From contig NZ_CP016379.1 of assembly GCF_003991135.1 (NCBI RefSeq), positions 558,001 to 622,000 on the forward strand: a stretch of DNA of 64,000 bases, read 5' to 3'. Origin of the DNA: Anoxybacter fermentans. Its GTDB lineage: Bacteria; Bacillota; Halanaerobiia; DY22613. The stretch's first letter is position 1; each line of letters starts with the position of its first letter. Shown here one piece after another: positions 39,067 through 48,596 of the stretch. A program made the translations under genes and the position numbers. The notes beneath the pieces were generated by a model. It was given only the letters and a program-made list of their open reading frames with translations. It was not told the DNA's origin and did no database searches.

Positions 39067-40435
39067 ATGAAATGGACAAATTATTATACATTCTTTGATT
39101 TGAAAAATCATTATTATTTGCTTAATACTTTAAATTCTGCATTAATTGAAATAGATGAGGAGTATCTATCAAAGATTAAGCATGTAATTTCGGACTGTAA
39201 TTATGATGTTCTTAGTAAGGATGAGATTAAAATTCTTACAGAAAATAGGTTTCTTATTAATGATTCTTACGATGAACTTTTAGCTGTTCGTAATAAATAT
39301 CTTTTGTCAAAATATCGATTAGGGAACAAAATAAAAATAGATATTGCCGTTACTAATCAATGTAATTTTAGATGTCCATACTGTTTTGAAAGATTCTCTA
39401 ATAATACAATGCATACAAGTATTGCAGATGAAATAAGAGGTAATTTTGTAAAAAAATTTAAAATTTTATATAACATATATGTCAAGCAATTATAAAATAA
39501 GAGAATTGCAGATAGTTTGGTATGGTGGTGAACCATTGCTTGAGTGGCCTTTCATACATTTTATAAACGATGAATTAATTAGTTTATCTGAACGATTTGG
39601 CATGAAATATAATAACATAATAGTAACAAATGGTTATTTACTCGATGAATCAATTGCGAGGGCATTAGGAAAGCAAAATATAGAGTATGTTCAAATTACT
39701 CTTGATGGCACTGAGCACATTCATAATTTAAGAAGAAGAATTGCTAACGGTGGAGGCTCATATTCAACGATTTTACAAGGGATTTCTTATTTATTAAATA
39801 ATAATATAAATACTGTTATTCGTATTAATGTTGATAAAGAAAGTATTAATTCAATTAGCTCGCTTATTGATGAGTTATATAGGAAATATAAAAAATATGT
39901 AAAAACTAAACTACTTTCTTTAGATATAGCACGAGTGTATGGATATAGAAAATCTTTTTCATTGTCTGATTTTTATTACATGTGTAGGAATATTTGGTTA
40001 AAGACAGTACATTATGGTTTTATTACTCCATCATTACAAGTTGCAGGTATAGGAACTTTTTGCGGAGCTGAGAGAGATTCTCTTACTGATATAGTTGTAG
40101 ATATTTTTGGGAATCTTTATAAATGTTGGAATTATGTATTTGTAAAAGGAGCAAATTATTCAACATTAGAAGAGTTAGCAGAACACAATTATGAAATAAT
40201 CCCTCAAAACAGAAATAGGCTGAGGTATGTTGAAAAAGCTTCCCTTCTAAGCATCAATAATGGTAAATGTTTAAGCTGTAACTATTTTCCCTATTGTCAA
40301 GGACTTTGTCCAGATCTTAGACTTAGAATAATGAAGAGTTTGGAAGAAAATATATATAATAGGGATAAGTGCAAATCGATAGTTAAGGATTATCTAGAAA
40401 CCCAAATAGAGGCATTGTTATCTTCTAAGGAGTGA
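39067..40435 (+). pseudogene. Radical SAM/SPASM peptide maturase, split by a one-base frameshift
   Basis: The first part (39067-39495) has an N-terminal winged-helix-like region of about 85 residues, as in peptide-modifying radical SAM enzymes, then the cluster-binding C99-x3-C103-x2-C106 (VTNQCNFRCPYCFE). The second part (to 40435) in the +1 frame has WYGGEPLLEW, NGYLLDES and VQITLDGTEHIHNLRR. Its C-terminus is a SPASM domain for two more iron-sulfur clusters: C-x15-G-x4-C, C-x2-C-x5-C-x3-C and a last C. The parts join in frame if one A is removed from the A7 tract at 39450-39456, giving about 455 residues, a normal length. It may be a true mutation, a slippage site or a sequence error. The ATG at 39067 has GGAAGGA six bases upstream. 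Substrate: probably the peptide at 36978. Confidence 0.85.
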
Positions 40436-40440
40436 TAGTA

Positions 40441-42054
40441 ATGATGAATGTCATCTTCAGGCAGTTTAAGTTCTTATGGCAGCAAATGCCAAAAGGATAT
40501 AAGCAATATTATACAATTTATATGCTTATTTCTGTTGTTCATGTTTTCATTTTTCTGCTTCTTCCACTTATATACAGAGATATAATAGACGCTCTTACAA
40601 AAGAGCATTATTCTCCAGAGAAAATTTTTCTTTATATCATTCTCACTTTGGCAGGCTATGCTTCAATAAGGATATGGAGTCTTATAAATATCTATTTCAA
40701 AGAAAAAATGAAAAAAATTATTATGGATAAACTTTTTCATTCTGTACTGGAGATGGATTCAGCTCATTTTAAATCAAGAGAGCCAGGTTATTGGGCAAGT
40801 ATTTTTTCAAAGGACATAGATATGACATCAAATATGTATCTGGATTTTGTTTATACTCTTCCTGCTGAAGGTATTGCCCTTGTTGCGATACTTGTCATTA
40901 TTGCTATTAACTGTATGCCTATTACTTTTGTTATTCTTTCAGGATTAGCTATTGCAGGTTTCATAAATTATTGGAGAGATAAATATGTGGTGCCTTACTA
41001 TGATAAAGCACAGGAGGATTTCAGGAATACAATTGATATAGTTAATGCTTACCTCAAAGGGGTAGGAGATTTATTGCACAATCAGGCAGAGAATGTTTTT
41101 ATTCAAAAATTAAAAGAGAGATTTGTCATTTACAGTAATCATCTTGAAAAATATTTTAAAAAGGATTCCATAAGCGAATATTTCATTTCAGTTACAAATG
41201 AAGTTACAAAAATGGCAAGTGTTGGGCTTTCTTTATTTTTCTTTATAAAGGGAAATTTTACTTTTGGTACAGCAATACTTCTTATTATGTTTTCTTCCAC
41301 TGCCTGTGAAAAGGCAAAATATTTAGTGGAGAATTTCAAATGGCTTATGAATTTTCCTCCTCACATTAAAAAGGTGCAAATGGCTATTGAATCTCCACAA
41401 TTAATAAAGAGCAAGCAAAATATATCTAGTGATTTTATTGCTTTAAATTTAAACAATATTGGTGTTAAATACAATGATAAATGGGTAATAAGACATTTTT
41501 CTATGGAAATAAAAAAAGGTGAGAAGGTTGCATTATTGGGGAAAAGCGGTATAGGTAAATCAACAATTTTAAAAGTAATTTCAGGGAGTATCAGGCCCTG
41601 TGAAGGTAAAGTAGAGTTTATTTATTGTTGCCCGAAGATAGGACTTCTCTCTCAGAGATGTTATCTGTTTAATAGAACCATAAGGGAAAATATGTTAAGT
41701 GTAAAGCCTGATGCTAAAGATGAAGAAATTATTGAAGTATTAAAGAATGTTGGATTGTTTGACTGGTTTCGAAGATTGCCTTTGGGGTTAAATACGCAAA
41801 TTGGCCAATTGGGCAAATTGGTTTCTGGCGGAGAAAAAGCGCGATTATCATTAGCCCAACTCATTCTTTTAAATCCTGATTTAGTGCTTATTGATGAACC
41901 GTTTGTAGGTGTGGATAAGGAGCGTAAAGACGAAATTATGCAATATATGAAAAAGTTTTTACAGGATAAAACCTGTATAATTGTAACCCATGATGATGAC
42001 ATAGTTAAAACCCTTGCCTTGCGGTGTGTTTATGTGAGAGGTGATAGCTTATGA
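40441..42054 (+). CDS. ABC transporter, fused membrane and ATP-binding domains (exporter half 1)
   Basis: A 537-residue half-transporter with about six membrane segments in the first 310 residues. The ATPase domain has Walker A GKSGIGKST, signature VSGGEKARLSLAQL, Walker B LVLIDEP and switch histidine in IIVTHDDD. There is no C39 peptidase domain, so it does not cut leader peptides itself. The ATG at 40441 follows TAAGGAG that overlaps the end of the maturase. It ends four bases into the start of the second half, so the two halves are almost certainly made together as a heterodimer. Confidence 0.92.
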   Translation: MMNVIFRQFKFLWQQMPKGYKQYYTIYMLISVVHVFIFLLLPLIYRDIIDALTKEHYSPEKIFLYIILTLAGYASIRIWSLINIYFKEKMKKIIMDKLFHSVLEMDSAHFKSREPGYWASIFSKDIDMTSNMYLDFVYTLPAEGIALVAILVIIAINCMPITFVILSGLAIAGFINYWRDKYVVPYYDKAQEDFRNTIDIVNAYLKGVGDLLHNQAENVFIQKLKERFVIYSNHLEKYFKKDSISEYFISVTNEVTKMASVGLSLFFFIKGNFTFGTAILLIMFSSTACEKAKYLVENFKWLMNFPPHIKKVQMAIESPQLIKSKQNISSDFIALNLNNIGVKYNDKWVIRHFSMEIKKGEKVALLGKSGIGKSTILKVISGSIRPCEGKVEFIYCCPKIGLLSQRCYLFNRTIRENMLSVKPDAKDEEIIEVLKNVGLFDWFRRLPLGLNTQIGQLGKLVSGGEKARLSLAQLILLNPDLVLIDEPFVGVDKERKDEIMQYMKKFLQDKTCIIVTHDDDIVKTLALRCVYVRGDSL

Positions 42055-43658
42055 AGCGAATAAAATGGCTTTTTCATATATTGCCCAAAACCATAATAAT
42101 AGATTTTATTATTACATTTTTCTTTTTCTTTGCATCAGACATTGGCATATTATTAATGCCATTGTTCTATGCAAAAATTCTCGACAAGGTTCAAAAATTA
42201 CATAACTTTCCTTTTGTGTATTATTTAACATGGGGAGGACTTATTTTAGTTTTGGTAACAGTACGCACATACATGACATATAGAAATAGTAAACAAAAAG
42301 TTAAGATACATAAAATACTTGCTGTAACAACAGGCAAATTGATTTTTAATGTTCCCTTGCAAGAAGTTGTAGCAAAAGGTTCGCAGTATTACACAGATGC
42401 AATTTTAAATAGAACTGGAGAGGTATCATCATTATTTGATATACAAAACATGACAGGTATTATAAATCTCGCAAGACTTATTGTTTTAACAATACTCATT
42501 ACATATATTGATAAAATATCAGGTGTGTCTTCCTTTATTGTAGTAATTGTATCTATCCTTATATATAAATATGGAAATAATTATTATCTGAAAAATAATG
42601 CAAAGTTCATAGAAAAAAAGAGGCAATACTTAAGTGATGTGGAAGATACGATTTTTGGAAAGGAAGAGATAGAAAATTTTGGGACTTTTGATTATGAAGA
42701 GAAACGCCACAATGCTTTAACAGAAGAATTAAGGAAAATGCACACCAAAATTTTAGCCAGAGATTTTATACATTTTTTTATAGAACTGGATGCTGTAAGG
42801 ATTGCTTATGAACTTTTCATATTTGTCTGGGTATTGAATAGAGTTTATACTGGATTATATTCCTTAGGGATTGGCATAGTCTTGATTTCTTACAGTAGGA
42901 TGCTTACAACCCCTATTGTATATCTTAATTCTATCCTGACGAATTTCAGAAATAATTTAACTGCTCTTGATATTGTACATAACCTGGATAAAAATAAAAC
43001 ATTGCCCAATTCAACACCAATTCCTGTATTGGGCAAGAAGATTGAAAAGATTTGTTTTCGGAATGTAAGTTATAGAGTTAATGAAAAAGTAATACTTAGT
43101 AATTTATCATTTGAATTGAGGAAAGGAGAGAAACTTGCTATTGTTGGCCCTTCAGGCAAAGGGAAAAGTACAATTATTTCTTTGCTTTTGAAAGATTGTG
43201 TGCCTACATCAGGAAAGATACTTGTAAATGATGTAGATATTAAATATATAGATAAGGATTGGCTATATACTCACATTGGTCTACTTTCTCAAAATGGATA
43301 TTTATTTCCAACTACAGTGGAAGAAAATATACGGATGGGTAATACATCTGTTACAACTGCGGAAGAAAATGAAATTTTAAAAGAGGTAGAATTATCGTCA
43401 ATAGAACTTAATTACAAAGTCCGTGAAGGTGGACAAAACCTATCTGGTGGTGAAAAATCCCGGTTGCTTTTGGCCAGGCTTATTGCTCAAAATAAAGATT
43501 TTGTCATATTAGATGAGCCTTTGGAGGGAGTGGATGTTAAAACGAGAAGTAAAATTATAGAGAATTTAAAAACATATTTAGCTTCAAGAACTGCTATCAT
43601 TATTACACATCACACTGAAATAGCCAATGCCCTTGCCACACGGAAAATATTAATCTAA
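42051..43658 (+). CDS. ABC transporter, fused membrane and ATP-binding domains (exporter half 2)
   Basis: A 535-residue half-transporter of the same build: six membrane segments, then Walker A GPSGKGKST, signature LSGGEKSRLLLARL, Walker B FVILDEP and switch histidine in IIITHHTE. Like half 1 it carries GEK rather than GQ in the signature. Overlap of four bases with half 1 shows translational coupling. The likely role is export of, or immunity to, the modified peptide; this is inferred from context. It ends the island; nothing recognisable follows until the rimP leader. Confidence 0.92.
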   Translation: MKRIKWLFHILPKTIIIDFIITFFFFFASDIGILLMPLFYAKILDKVQKLHNFPFVYYLTWGGLILVLVTVRTYMTYRNSKQKVKIHKILAVTTGKLIFNVPLQEVVAKGSQYYTDAILNRTGEVSSLFDIQNMTGIINLARLIVLTILITYIDKISGVSSFIVVIVSILIYKYGNNYYLKNNAKFIEKKRQYLSDVEDTIFGKEEIENFGTFDYEEKRHNALTEELRKMHTKILARDFIHFFIELDAVRIAYELFIFVWVLNRVYTGLYSLGIGIVLISYSRMLTTPIVYLNSILTNFRNNLTALDIVHNLDKNKTLPNSTPIPVLGKKIEKICFRNVSYRVNEKVILSNLSFELRKGEKLAIVGPSGKGKSTIISLLLKDCVPTSGKILVNDVDIKYIDKDWLYTHIGLLSQNGYLFPTTVEENIRMGNTSVTTAEENEILKEVELSSIELNYKVREGGQNLSGGEKSRLLLARLIAQNKDFVILDEPLEGVDVKTRSKIIENLKTYLASRTAIIITHHTEIANALATRKILI

Positions 43659-43738
43659 TGTAATAGCCACCTGATTATTTAATTTAACAGTTTTTGTATT
43701 AGTAGTTCTTATTTTTGGAATGACCTTTGGAAAACCAC

Positions 43739-43767
43739 TTGCATTTTTTGAATTTTTGTGTTAGAAT
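43739..43767 (+). promoter_or_regulatory. Promoter for rimP-nusA-infB operon
   Basis: TTGCAT (43739-43744) and TAGAAT (43762-43767) with a 17-base spacer, about 180 bases before rimP. Confidence 0.6.
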
Positions 43768-43817
43768 ATTTTCTGGAAGCTTTAAGTTTTATGAGAATTG
43801 ATCTATTTTTGTCTAAT

Positions 43818-43846
43818 AGAGTGGGTTTTTACCCACTCTTTCATTT
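43818..43846 (+). terminator. Terminator-like hairpin in the rimP leader
   Basis: AGAGTGGGT (43818-43826) pairs perfectly with ACCCACTCT (43831-43839), then TTCATTT. It lies after the promoter and before rimP, so it may be an attenuator of the operon. It would also stop transcripts arriving from the ABC genes. A second small stem (CCCGG/CCGGG near 43905-43924) lies just before the ribosome site. Confidence 0.65.
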
Positions 43847-43948
43847 ATGCATAGTACATTTTTGGTATATATGATTGCTTTTCTTTGGAAAGAATAAAAA
43901 TTGCCCGGCAAATATTTACCGGGGAAAATAAAGGAGGGATAATAGAAA

Positions 43949-44410
43949 ATGAGTAAAATTGCTGAAATTGTCTATAAAATGGCAGAACCCATCGTTGATG
44001 AAGCAGGGCTTGAATTGGTAGATGTGGAATACATAAAAGAAGGCAAGCAATTTACACTGCGTGTTTTCATTGACCGCCCTGAAGGCGGGGTTACATTGGA
44101 TGATTGTCAAAATGTAAGTTCTAAGTTGAGTGAACTTTTAGATGAAAAGGATCCAATTCCCAATTCTTATACATTGGAAGTTTCTTCCCCCGGCATTGAT
44201 CGGCCTTTAAAAAAAGATGCAGATTTCGTAAGATTTGCTGGGCGGAAAGTAGATGTTTCTACATACAAACCTGTTTATGGCAGGAAGAAAAAATTTAGTG
44301 GAGAATTGGTTGGACTTGTAGATGGAAAAGTGGTAGTTCGGGTTGATGATGAACAACTAGAGATTCCCCGTGACCAGATTTCCAGGATCAGATTAGCAGT
44401 TGAGTTTTAA
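43949..44410 (+). CDS. rimP: Ribosome maturation factor RimP
   Basis: A 153-residue protein needed for 30S subunit assembly. The family line AEPIVDEAGLELVDVEYIKEGKQFTLRVFIDRPEGGVTLDDCQNVSSKLSELLDEKDPI...YTLEVSSPGIDRPLKK covers the N-terminal domain, and a C-terminal SH3-like domain follows. GGAGGG lies upstream. First gene of the nusA operon, as in Bacillus (ylxS). Confidence 0.97.
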   Translation: MSKIAEIVYKMAEPIVDEAGLELVDVEYIKEGKQFTLRVFIDRPEGGVTLDDCQNVSSKLSELLDEKDPIPNSYTLEVSSPGIDRPLKKDADFVRFAGRKVDVSTYKPVYGRKKKFSGELVGLVDGKVVVRVDDEQLEIPRDQISRIRLAVEF

Positions 44411-44432
44411 TCTGATAGAGGAGGTTTTTTTA

Positions 44433-45491
44433 ATGAATGTGGAGTTTTTAAGGGCATTGGATGATATTGAAAAAGAAAAGGGAATCCCAAAGGATTTATT
44501 ATTAGAAGCTATAGAGGCCGCTTTAATATCTGCATATAAGAGAAATTTTGGTTCTGCACAAAATGTGCGGGTGGAGATTGAAAGAGACACAGGTGAAGTA
44601 CATGTATTTTCTCGAAAAAATGTGGTTGAGGAAGTAAAAGATCCATTATTGGAAATCTCACTTGAAGAAGCGAGGGCAAAGCACCCCGATTATGAAATAG
44701 GTGATGTTATAGAAATTGAAGTTACACCAGCAAATTTTGGTCGGATTGCTGCTCAAACTGCTAAACAGGTAGTAGTTCAGAGGATTCGTGAAGCTGAGCG
44801 GGAAATTATTTATAAAGAATTTCAAAACCGTGAAGGAGATATCATAACCGGAATTGTTCAGCGGTGGAGTAAGCAAAATGTGGTAATTGATCTTGGAAGA
44901 ACAGAAGCAATACTTATTCCATCAGAGCAGATGAAATCTGATGAATACAAAAGCGGTGAGCGGATCAAGGTTTATATTGTGGAAGTAAAAAATACTACCA
45001 AAGGGCCGCGGATTCTGGTTTCTAGAACCCATCCGGGGCTATTGAAACGGCTATTTGAGTTGGAGGTACCTGAAATTTATGATGGTATTGTTGAATTAAA
45101 AGCTGTTGCTAGAGAGGCTGGTTCTCGCTCCAAAATTGCTGTCTATTCCTATGATCCTGATGTGGATCCTGTTGGTGCCTGTGTAGGTCCGCGGGGAATC
45201 CGGGTTCAGGCAGTAGTAAATGAGTTAAATGGGGAAAAGATCGATATTGTGAAATGGAGTGAAGATCCGGCTAAATTTGTCTCCAATGCATTAAGTCCAG
45301 CAAAAGTTGTTTCAGTAAATATTCATGAGGATGAAGGTGTTGCTCAGGTAGTAGTCCCTGATTACCAATTATCTTTAGCTATCGGTAAAGAAGGACAAAA
45401 TGCGCGATTGGCTGCAAAACTGACAGGTTGGAAAGTTGATATTAAAAGTGTTTCTCAGGTAGAAAAAGAACCTTTTAAAGACCCTTCATAA
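44433..45491 (+). CDS. nusA: Transcription termination/antitermination factor NusA
   Basis: A 352-residue RNA-polymerase-binding protein. The N-terminal domain begins [23 protein letters not shown]. An S1 domain follows ([32 protein letters not shown]), then two KH domains ([47 protein letters not shown]). The acidic C-terminal repeats of E. coli are absent, as normal for Firmicutes. The ATG at 44433 has GAGGAGGT upstream; a longer frame from 44400 includes that site. Confidence 0.98.
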   Translation: MNVEFLRALDDIEKEKGIPKDLLLEAIEAALISAYKRNFGSAQNVRVEIERDTGEVHVFSRKNVVEEVKDPLLEISLEEARAKHPDYEIGDVIEIEVTPANFGRIAAQTAKQVVVQRIREAEREIIYKEFQNREGDIITGIVQRWSKQNVVIDLGRTEAILIPSEQMKSDEYKSGERIKVYIVEVKNTTKGPRILVSRTHPGLLKRLFELEVPEIYDGIVELKAVAREAGSRSKIAVYSYDPDVDPVGACVGPRGIRVQAVVNELNGEKIDIVKWSEDPAKFVSNALSPAKVVSVNIHEDEGVAQVVVPDYQLSLAIGKEGQNARLAAKLTGWKVDIKSVSQVEKEPFKDPS

Positions 45492-45522
45492 GAAGTTGAG
45501 ATATATGCGGAGGTGAAATTAA

Positions 45523-45792
45523 TTGCCAAAAAAAGTTCCTATCCGCAAGTGTGTGGGTTGTCAGGAACGGAAGGAAAAACGTGAATTAATTCGTATAGTC
45601 CGTTCACCAGAAGGGGAATTTTCCGTTGATCCAACAGGCAAAAAACCTGGAAGAGGGGCTTATATTTGCCCTAAACTGGAATGTTTAGAAAAAGCGATTA
45701 AAAATAAAGGTCTTGAGCGTTCTTTTAAAACAGCAGTTGATGATGAATTAAAAGAGTTACTTCGACAGAAGGTGACTTCATATGAAAAATGA
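45523..45792 (+). CDS. ylxR: YlxR/DUF448 RNA-binding protein
   Basis: An 89-residue basic protein with the family motif RKCVGCQERKEKRELIRIVRSPEGEF...GRGAYICP. The structure of a relative suggests RNA binding; RnpM, a relative in Bacillus, modulates RNase P. It starts at TTG 45523 after GGAGGTG. Its end overlaps the L7Ae-like gene by 11 bases, as usual in this operon. Confidence 0.94.
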   Translation: MPKKVPIRKCVGCQERKEKRELIRIVRSPEGEFSVDPTGKKPGRGAYICPKLECLEKAIKNKGLERSFKTAVDDELKELLRQKVTSYEK

Positions 45793-46147
45793 TAAAAGAA
45801 TTGTTGGTATGTTAGGTCTGGCACAGAAAGCTGGAAAGATTAGTTCTGGTGCATTCCAGGTTGAAAAGGATATTAAAAAGGGTAGAGCTTATTTAGTGAT
45901 CGTTGCAACTGATGCCAGTGCTAATACACTGAAGGATTTTCGGGATAGCTGTAAATATTATAAAGTTCCATTTAGAGTATGGGGTGATAAAGAGACTTTA
46001 GGACATAGCATTGGTAAGCCGTTTAGAGCAGTAGTAGCAGTGCGGGATCAGGGCTTTGCAGCCCGCCTCAAAGAATTGTTAGGGGGAGAGGTTGATGATG
46101 AAAATTTCGTAGGAGGTGTTGTATATGGGAAAAATTCGCGTATATAA
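45782..46147 (+). CDS. ylxQ: L7Ae-family RNA-binding protein YlxQ
   Basis: A 121-residue protein. [38 protein letters not shown] is the L7Ae/L30e fold that binds kink-turns. In Bacillus YlxQ has no essential role. The C-terminal 20 residues overlap the infB start region, so translation is coupled. Confidence 0.94.
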   Translation: MKNDKRIVGMLGLAQKAGKISSGAFQVEKDIKKGRAYLVIVATDASANTLKDFRDSCKYYKVPFRVWGDKETLGHSIGKPFRAVVAVRDQGFAARLKELLGGEVDDENFVGGVVYGKNSRI

Positions 46148-48185
46148 GCTGGCAAAGGAATTGGGAATTAAAAGTAGTAATATAATTGATTTACTGCAAG
46201 AATTAGGAGAAGAGATATCCAGTCATATGAGTACAATAGATGATGAGATAGTGGATACTTTAAAGGAATTAATAGATAGTAAAAAGTCCGGTACGGAAAA
46301 GAAAAAAAAGACAAAAGAAAAATCTAAGAAAAAGAAATGTAGAAAGAAGGGGCAAACTGTTAAAAAGGAAGTAGTTCAAAATGCTGAAGCCTCTGATGAG
46401 ATTTCCTCTATTGATGGCGGGGAAGATGGAGAAAATGTAATTGAAGTTCAACTACCTTTAACCGTTAAAGGTCTAGCTGAACTTTTGAATGTGAACCCAA
46501 ATACTTTGATTGGTAAATTAATTGGTCTGGGTGTTATGGCTACTATCAATCAAAACTTAGAACCGGAAGCTATTGAGCTTATGGCTGAAGAGTTCGGAAA
46601 AAGAGTTAAATTTATAACCCAGGAAGATAAGATGAAAAGGATACGTGAGATTGAAGATCGTGAGGAAGATTTAAAACCACGACCGCCGATTGTTACCGTC
46701 ATGGGTCATGTCGATCACGGTAAAACATCATTGTTAGATGTAATCCGTCATACCAATGTTACCGCTACTGAGGCTGGAGGAATTACTCAGCATATCGGTG
46801 CTTACCAGACTATAGTTAATGGTAAAAAGATTACTTTCCTGGATACACCGGGCCATGAGGCTTTTACGGCCATGCGTGCTCGTGGTGCACAGATTACGGA
46901 TATTGCTGTTTTAGTTGTTGCTGCTGATGATGGTGTTATGCCTCAGACTGTTGAAGCGATAAACCATGCGAAAGCTGCAGGAATTCCAATTATTGTTGCT
47001 ATAAACAAAATTGATAAAGATAATGCTAATCCTGATAGAGTATTACAGGAATTATCCGAACATGGTCTGATTCCGGAAGCATGGGGTGGAGATACCATCT
47101 GTGTTAATGTCTCTGCTTTAAAGAAGATTAATATTGATGAACTTTTAGAGATGATTCTTCTGGTTGCAGAGATGGAGGAATTAAAAGCCAATCCAAATAG
47201 ACCCGCTGATGGTGTAGTTGTAGAAGCTGAATTGGATAAAGGACGGGGTCCAGTAGCTACAGTATTGGTAAAACGTGGTACATTGAAGATTGGTGATCCG
47301 ATAATAGCTGGTACTACTTATGGTCGTGTTCGTGCTATGATTAATGATAAAGGTGAACGGGTTAAAGAAGCTGGTCCATCTACTCCGGTCGTTGTTTTAG
47401 GTCTTTCTGATGTACCTCAAGCAGGAGATATTTTTGAAGTTGTGGAAGATGATAAAACAGCTCGTATCATTGCTGAAGAACGGGCTGAACGGAAACGGAT
47501 GCAGGAGTTACAGACCAAAAAGGTTGTCTCTTTAGATGACCTCTTCAAACAGATTCAAGAAGGAGATGTTAAAGAACTTAAATTAATTATTAAAGCTGAT
47601 GTTCAGGGTTCAGTAGAGGCTTTACGAGATGCCCTGTTAAAGTTAAGTACTGATGAAGTACGAGTGACTCCAATTCATACCGGTGTTGGTGGAATTACTG
47701 AAACAGATATTATGCTGGCCAGTGCATCGGATGCTATTGTTATCGGTTTTAATGTTCGTCCTGATTTAAATGCTCGCAAATTGGCAGAACGTGAAAATGT
47801 AGAGATCAGGACATATCGTGTAATATATAAGGCCATTGAAGAGGTAAAAGCTGCTTTAGAGGGATTATTAGAACCTGAATATAAAGAGGTTGTTGTTGGT
47901 CATGCTGAAGTTAGAGCTACATTTAAAGTACCTAAAGTCGGAACCGTTGCTGGTCTTTATGTAACCGATGGAAAAATTAATAGAAATAATCAGGTTCGAC
48001 TGATCAGGAATGGAGTTGTAATTCATGAAGGTAAAATTGCTTCATTAAAACGATTCAAAGATGATGTTCGTGAAGTTACTGAAGGCTATGAATGCGGTTT
48101 GGGAATTGAAGGATATAATGATATCAAAGAAGGTGACGAAATTGAGGTATTTGAAATTCAAGAAGTTAAACGTACACTTGACTGA
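46125..48185 (+). CDS. infB: Translation initiation factor IF-2
   Basis: A 686-residue GTPase that brings initiator tRNA to the 30S subunit. The N-terminus ([24 protein letters not shown]) is followed by a lysine-rich linker. The G domain has [33 protein letters not shown] and NKIDK, and domains II-IV follow to the C-terminus (EIQEVKRTL). The ATG at 46125 has AGGAGG eight bases before; a GTG at 46116 lies at that site. It has only the short form of the N-terminal region. Confidence 0.98.
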   Translation: MGKIRVYKLAKELGIKSSNIIDLLQELGEEISSHMSTIDDEIVDTLKELIDSKKSGTEKKKKTKEKSKKKKCRKKGQTVKKEVVQNAEASDEISSIDGGEDGENVIEVQLPLTVKGLAELLNVNPNTLIGKLIGLGVMATINQNLEPEAIELMAEEFGKRVKFITQEDKMKRIREIEDREEDLKPRPPIVTVMGHVDHGKTSLLDVIRHTNVTATEAGGITQHIGAYQTIVNGKKITFLDTPGHEAFTAMRARGAQITDIAVLVVAADDGVMPQTVEAINHAKAAGIPIIVAINKIDKDNANPDRVLQELSEHGLIPEAWGGDTICVNVSALKKINIDELLEMILLVAEMEELKANPNRPADGVVVEAELDKGRGPVATVLVKRGTLKIGDPIIAGTTYGRVRAMINDKGERVKEAGPSTPVVVLGLSDVPQAGDIFEVVEDDKTARIIAEERAERKRMQELQTKKVVSLDDLFKQIQEGDVKELKLIIKADVQGSVEALRDALLKLSTDEVRVTPIHTGVGGITETDIMLASASDAIVIGFNVRPDLNARKLAERENVEIRTYRVIYKAIEEVKAALEGLLEPEYKEVVVGHAEVRATFKVPKVGTVAGLYVTDGKINRNNQVRLIRNGVVIHEGKIASLKRFKDDVREVTEGYECGLGIEGYNDIKEGDEIEVFEIQEVKRTLD

Positions 48186-48209
48186 TATTGGTAAGGGGAG
48201 ATGATCTGC

Positions 48210-48596
48210 ATGTCTCAACGTGCACGGCGTGTTGCTCAGGTGATAAAAGAAGAAATAAGCGATTTATTACAGCGTGGTGCTATTAAAGATCCACGGATTG
48301 GTTTTGTCACCATAACTGATGTAGAGGTATCAAAAGACCTTCGCTACGCAAAAGTTTTTGTCAGTGTATATGGAGATGAGACGGAAATACAAAACACTAT
48401 GGAAGGTTTAAATGCTGCTGCTGGATTTGTCCGCAGGGAGGTAGGTAAGCATTTACGCTTACGCCATACCCCTGAAATTATTTTCAAATTTGATCAAAGT
48501 GTTCAATATGGCGCGCGAATTAATGAAGTTTTACAGGAATTAAAAAGGAAAGAAAGGTTAGTGGAGGATGATGAACAGTTTAAAGGAGATTGCTGA
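48210..48596 (+). CDS. rbfA: Ribosome-binding factor A
   Basis: A 128-residue KH-like protein required for 16S rRNA 5' processing. The line MSQRARRVAQVIKEEISDLLQRGAIKDPRIGFVTITDVEVSKDLRYAKVFVSVYG is fully typical. The ATG at 48210 is nine bases after AAGGGGAG; the ATG at 48201 is too near. Its end overlaps nrnA by 29 bases. Confidence 0.97.
   Translation: MSQRARRVAQVIKEEISDLLQRGAIKDPRIGFVTITDVEVSKDLRYAKVFVSVYGDETEIQNTMEGLNAAAGFVRREVGKHLRLRHTPEIIFKFDQSVQYGARINEVLQELKRKERLVEDDEQFKGDC

Noticed and set aside
39479-40435. Separate small SPASM protein starting at 39479
   Set aside because: No ribosome site, lacks the radical SAM cysteines, and joins perfectly to the upstream part by removing one A.
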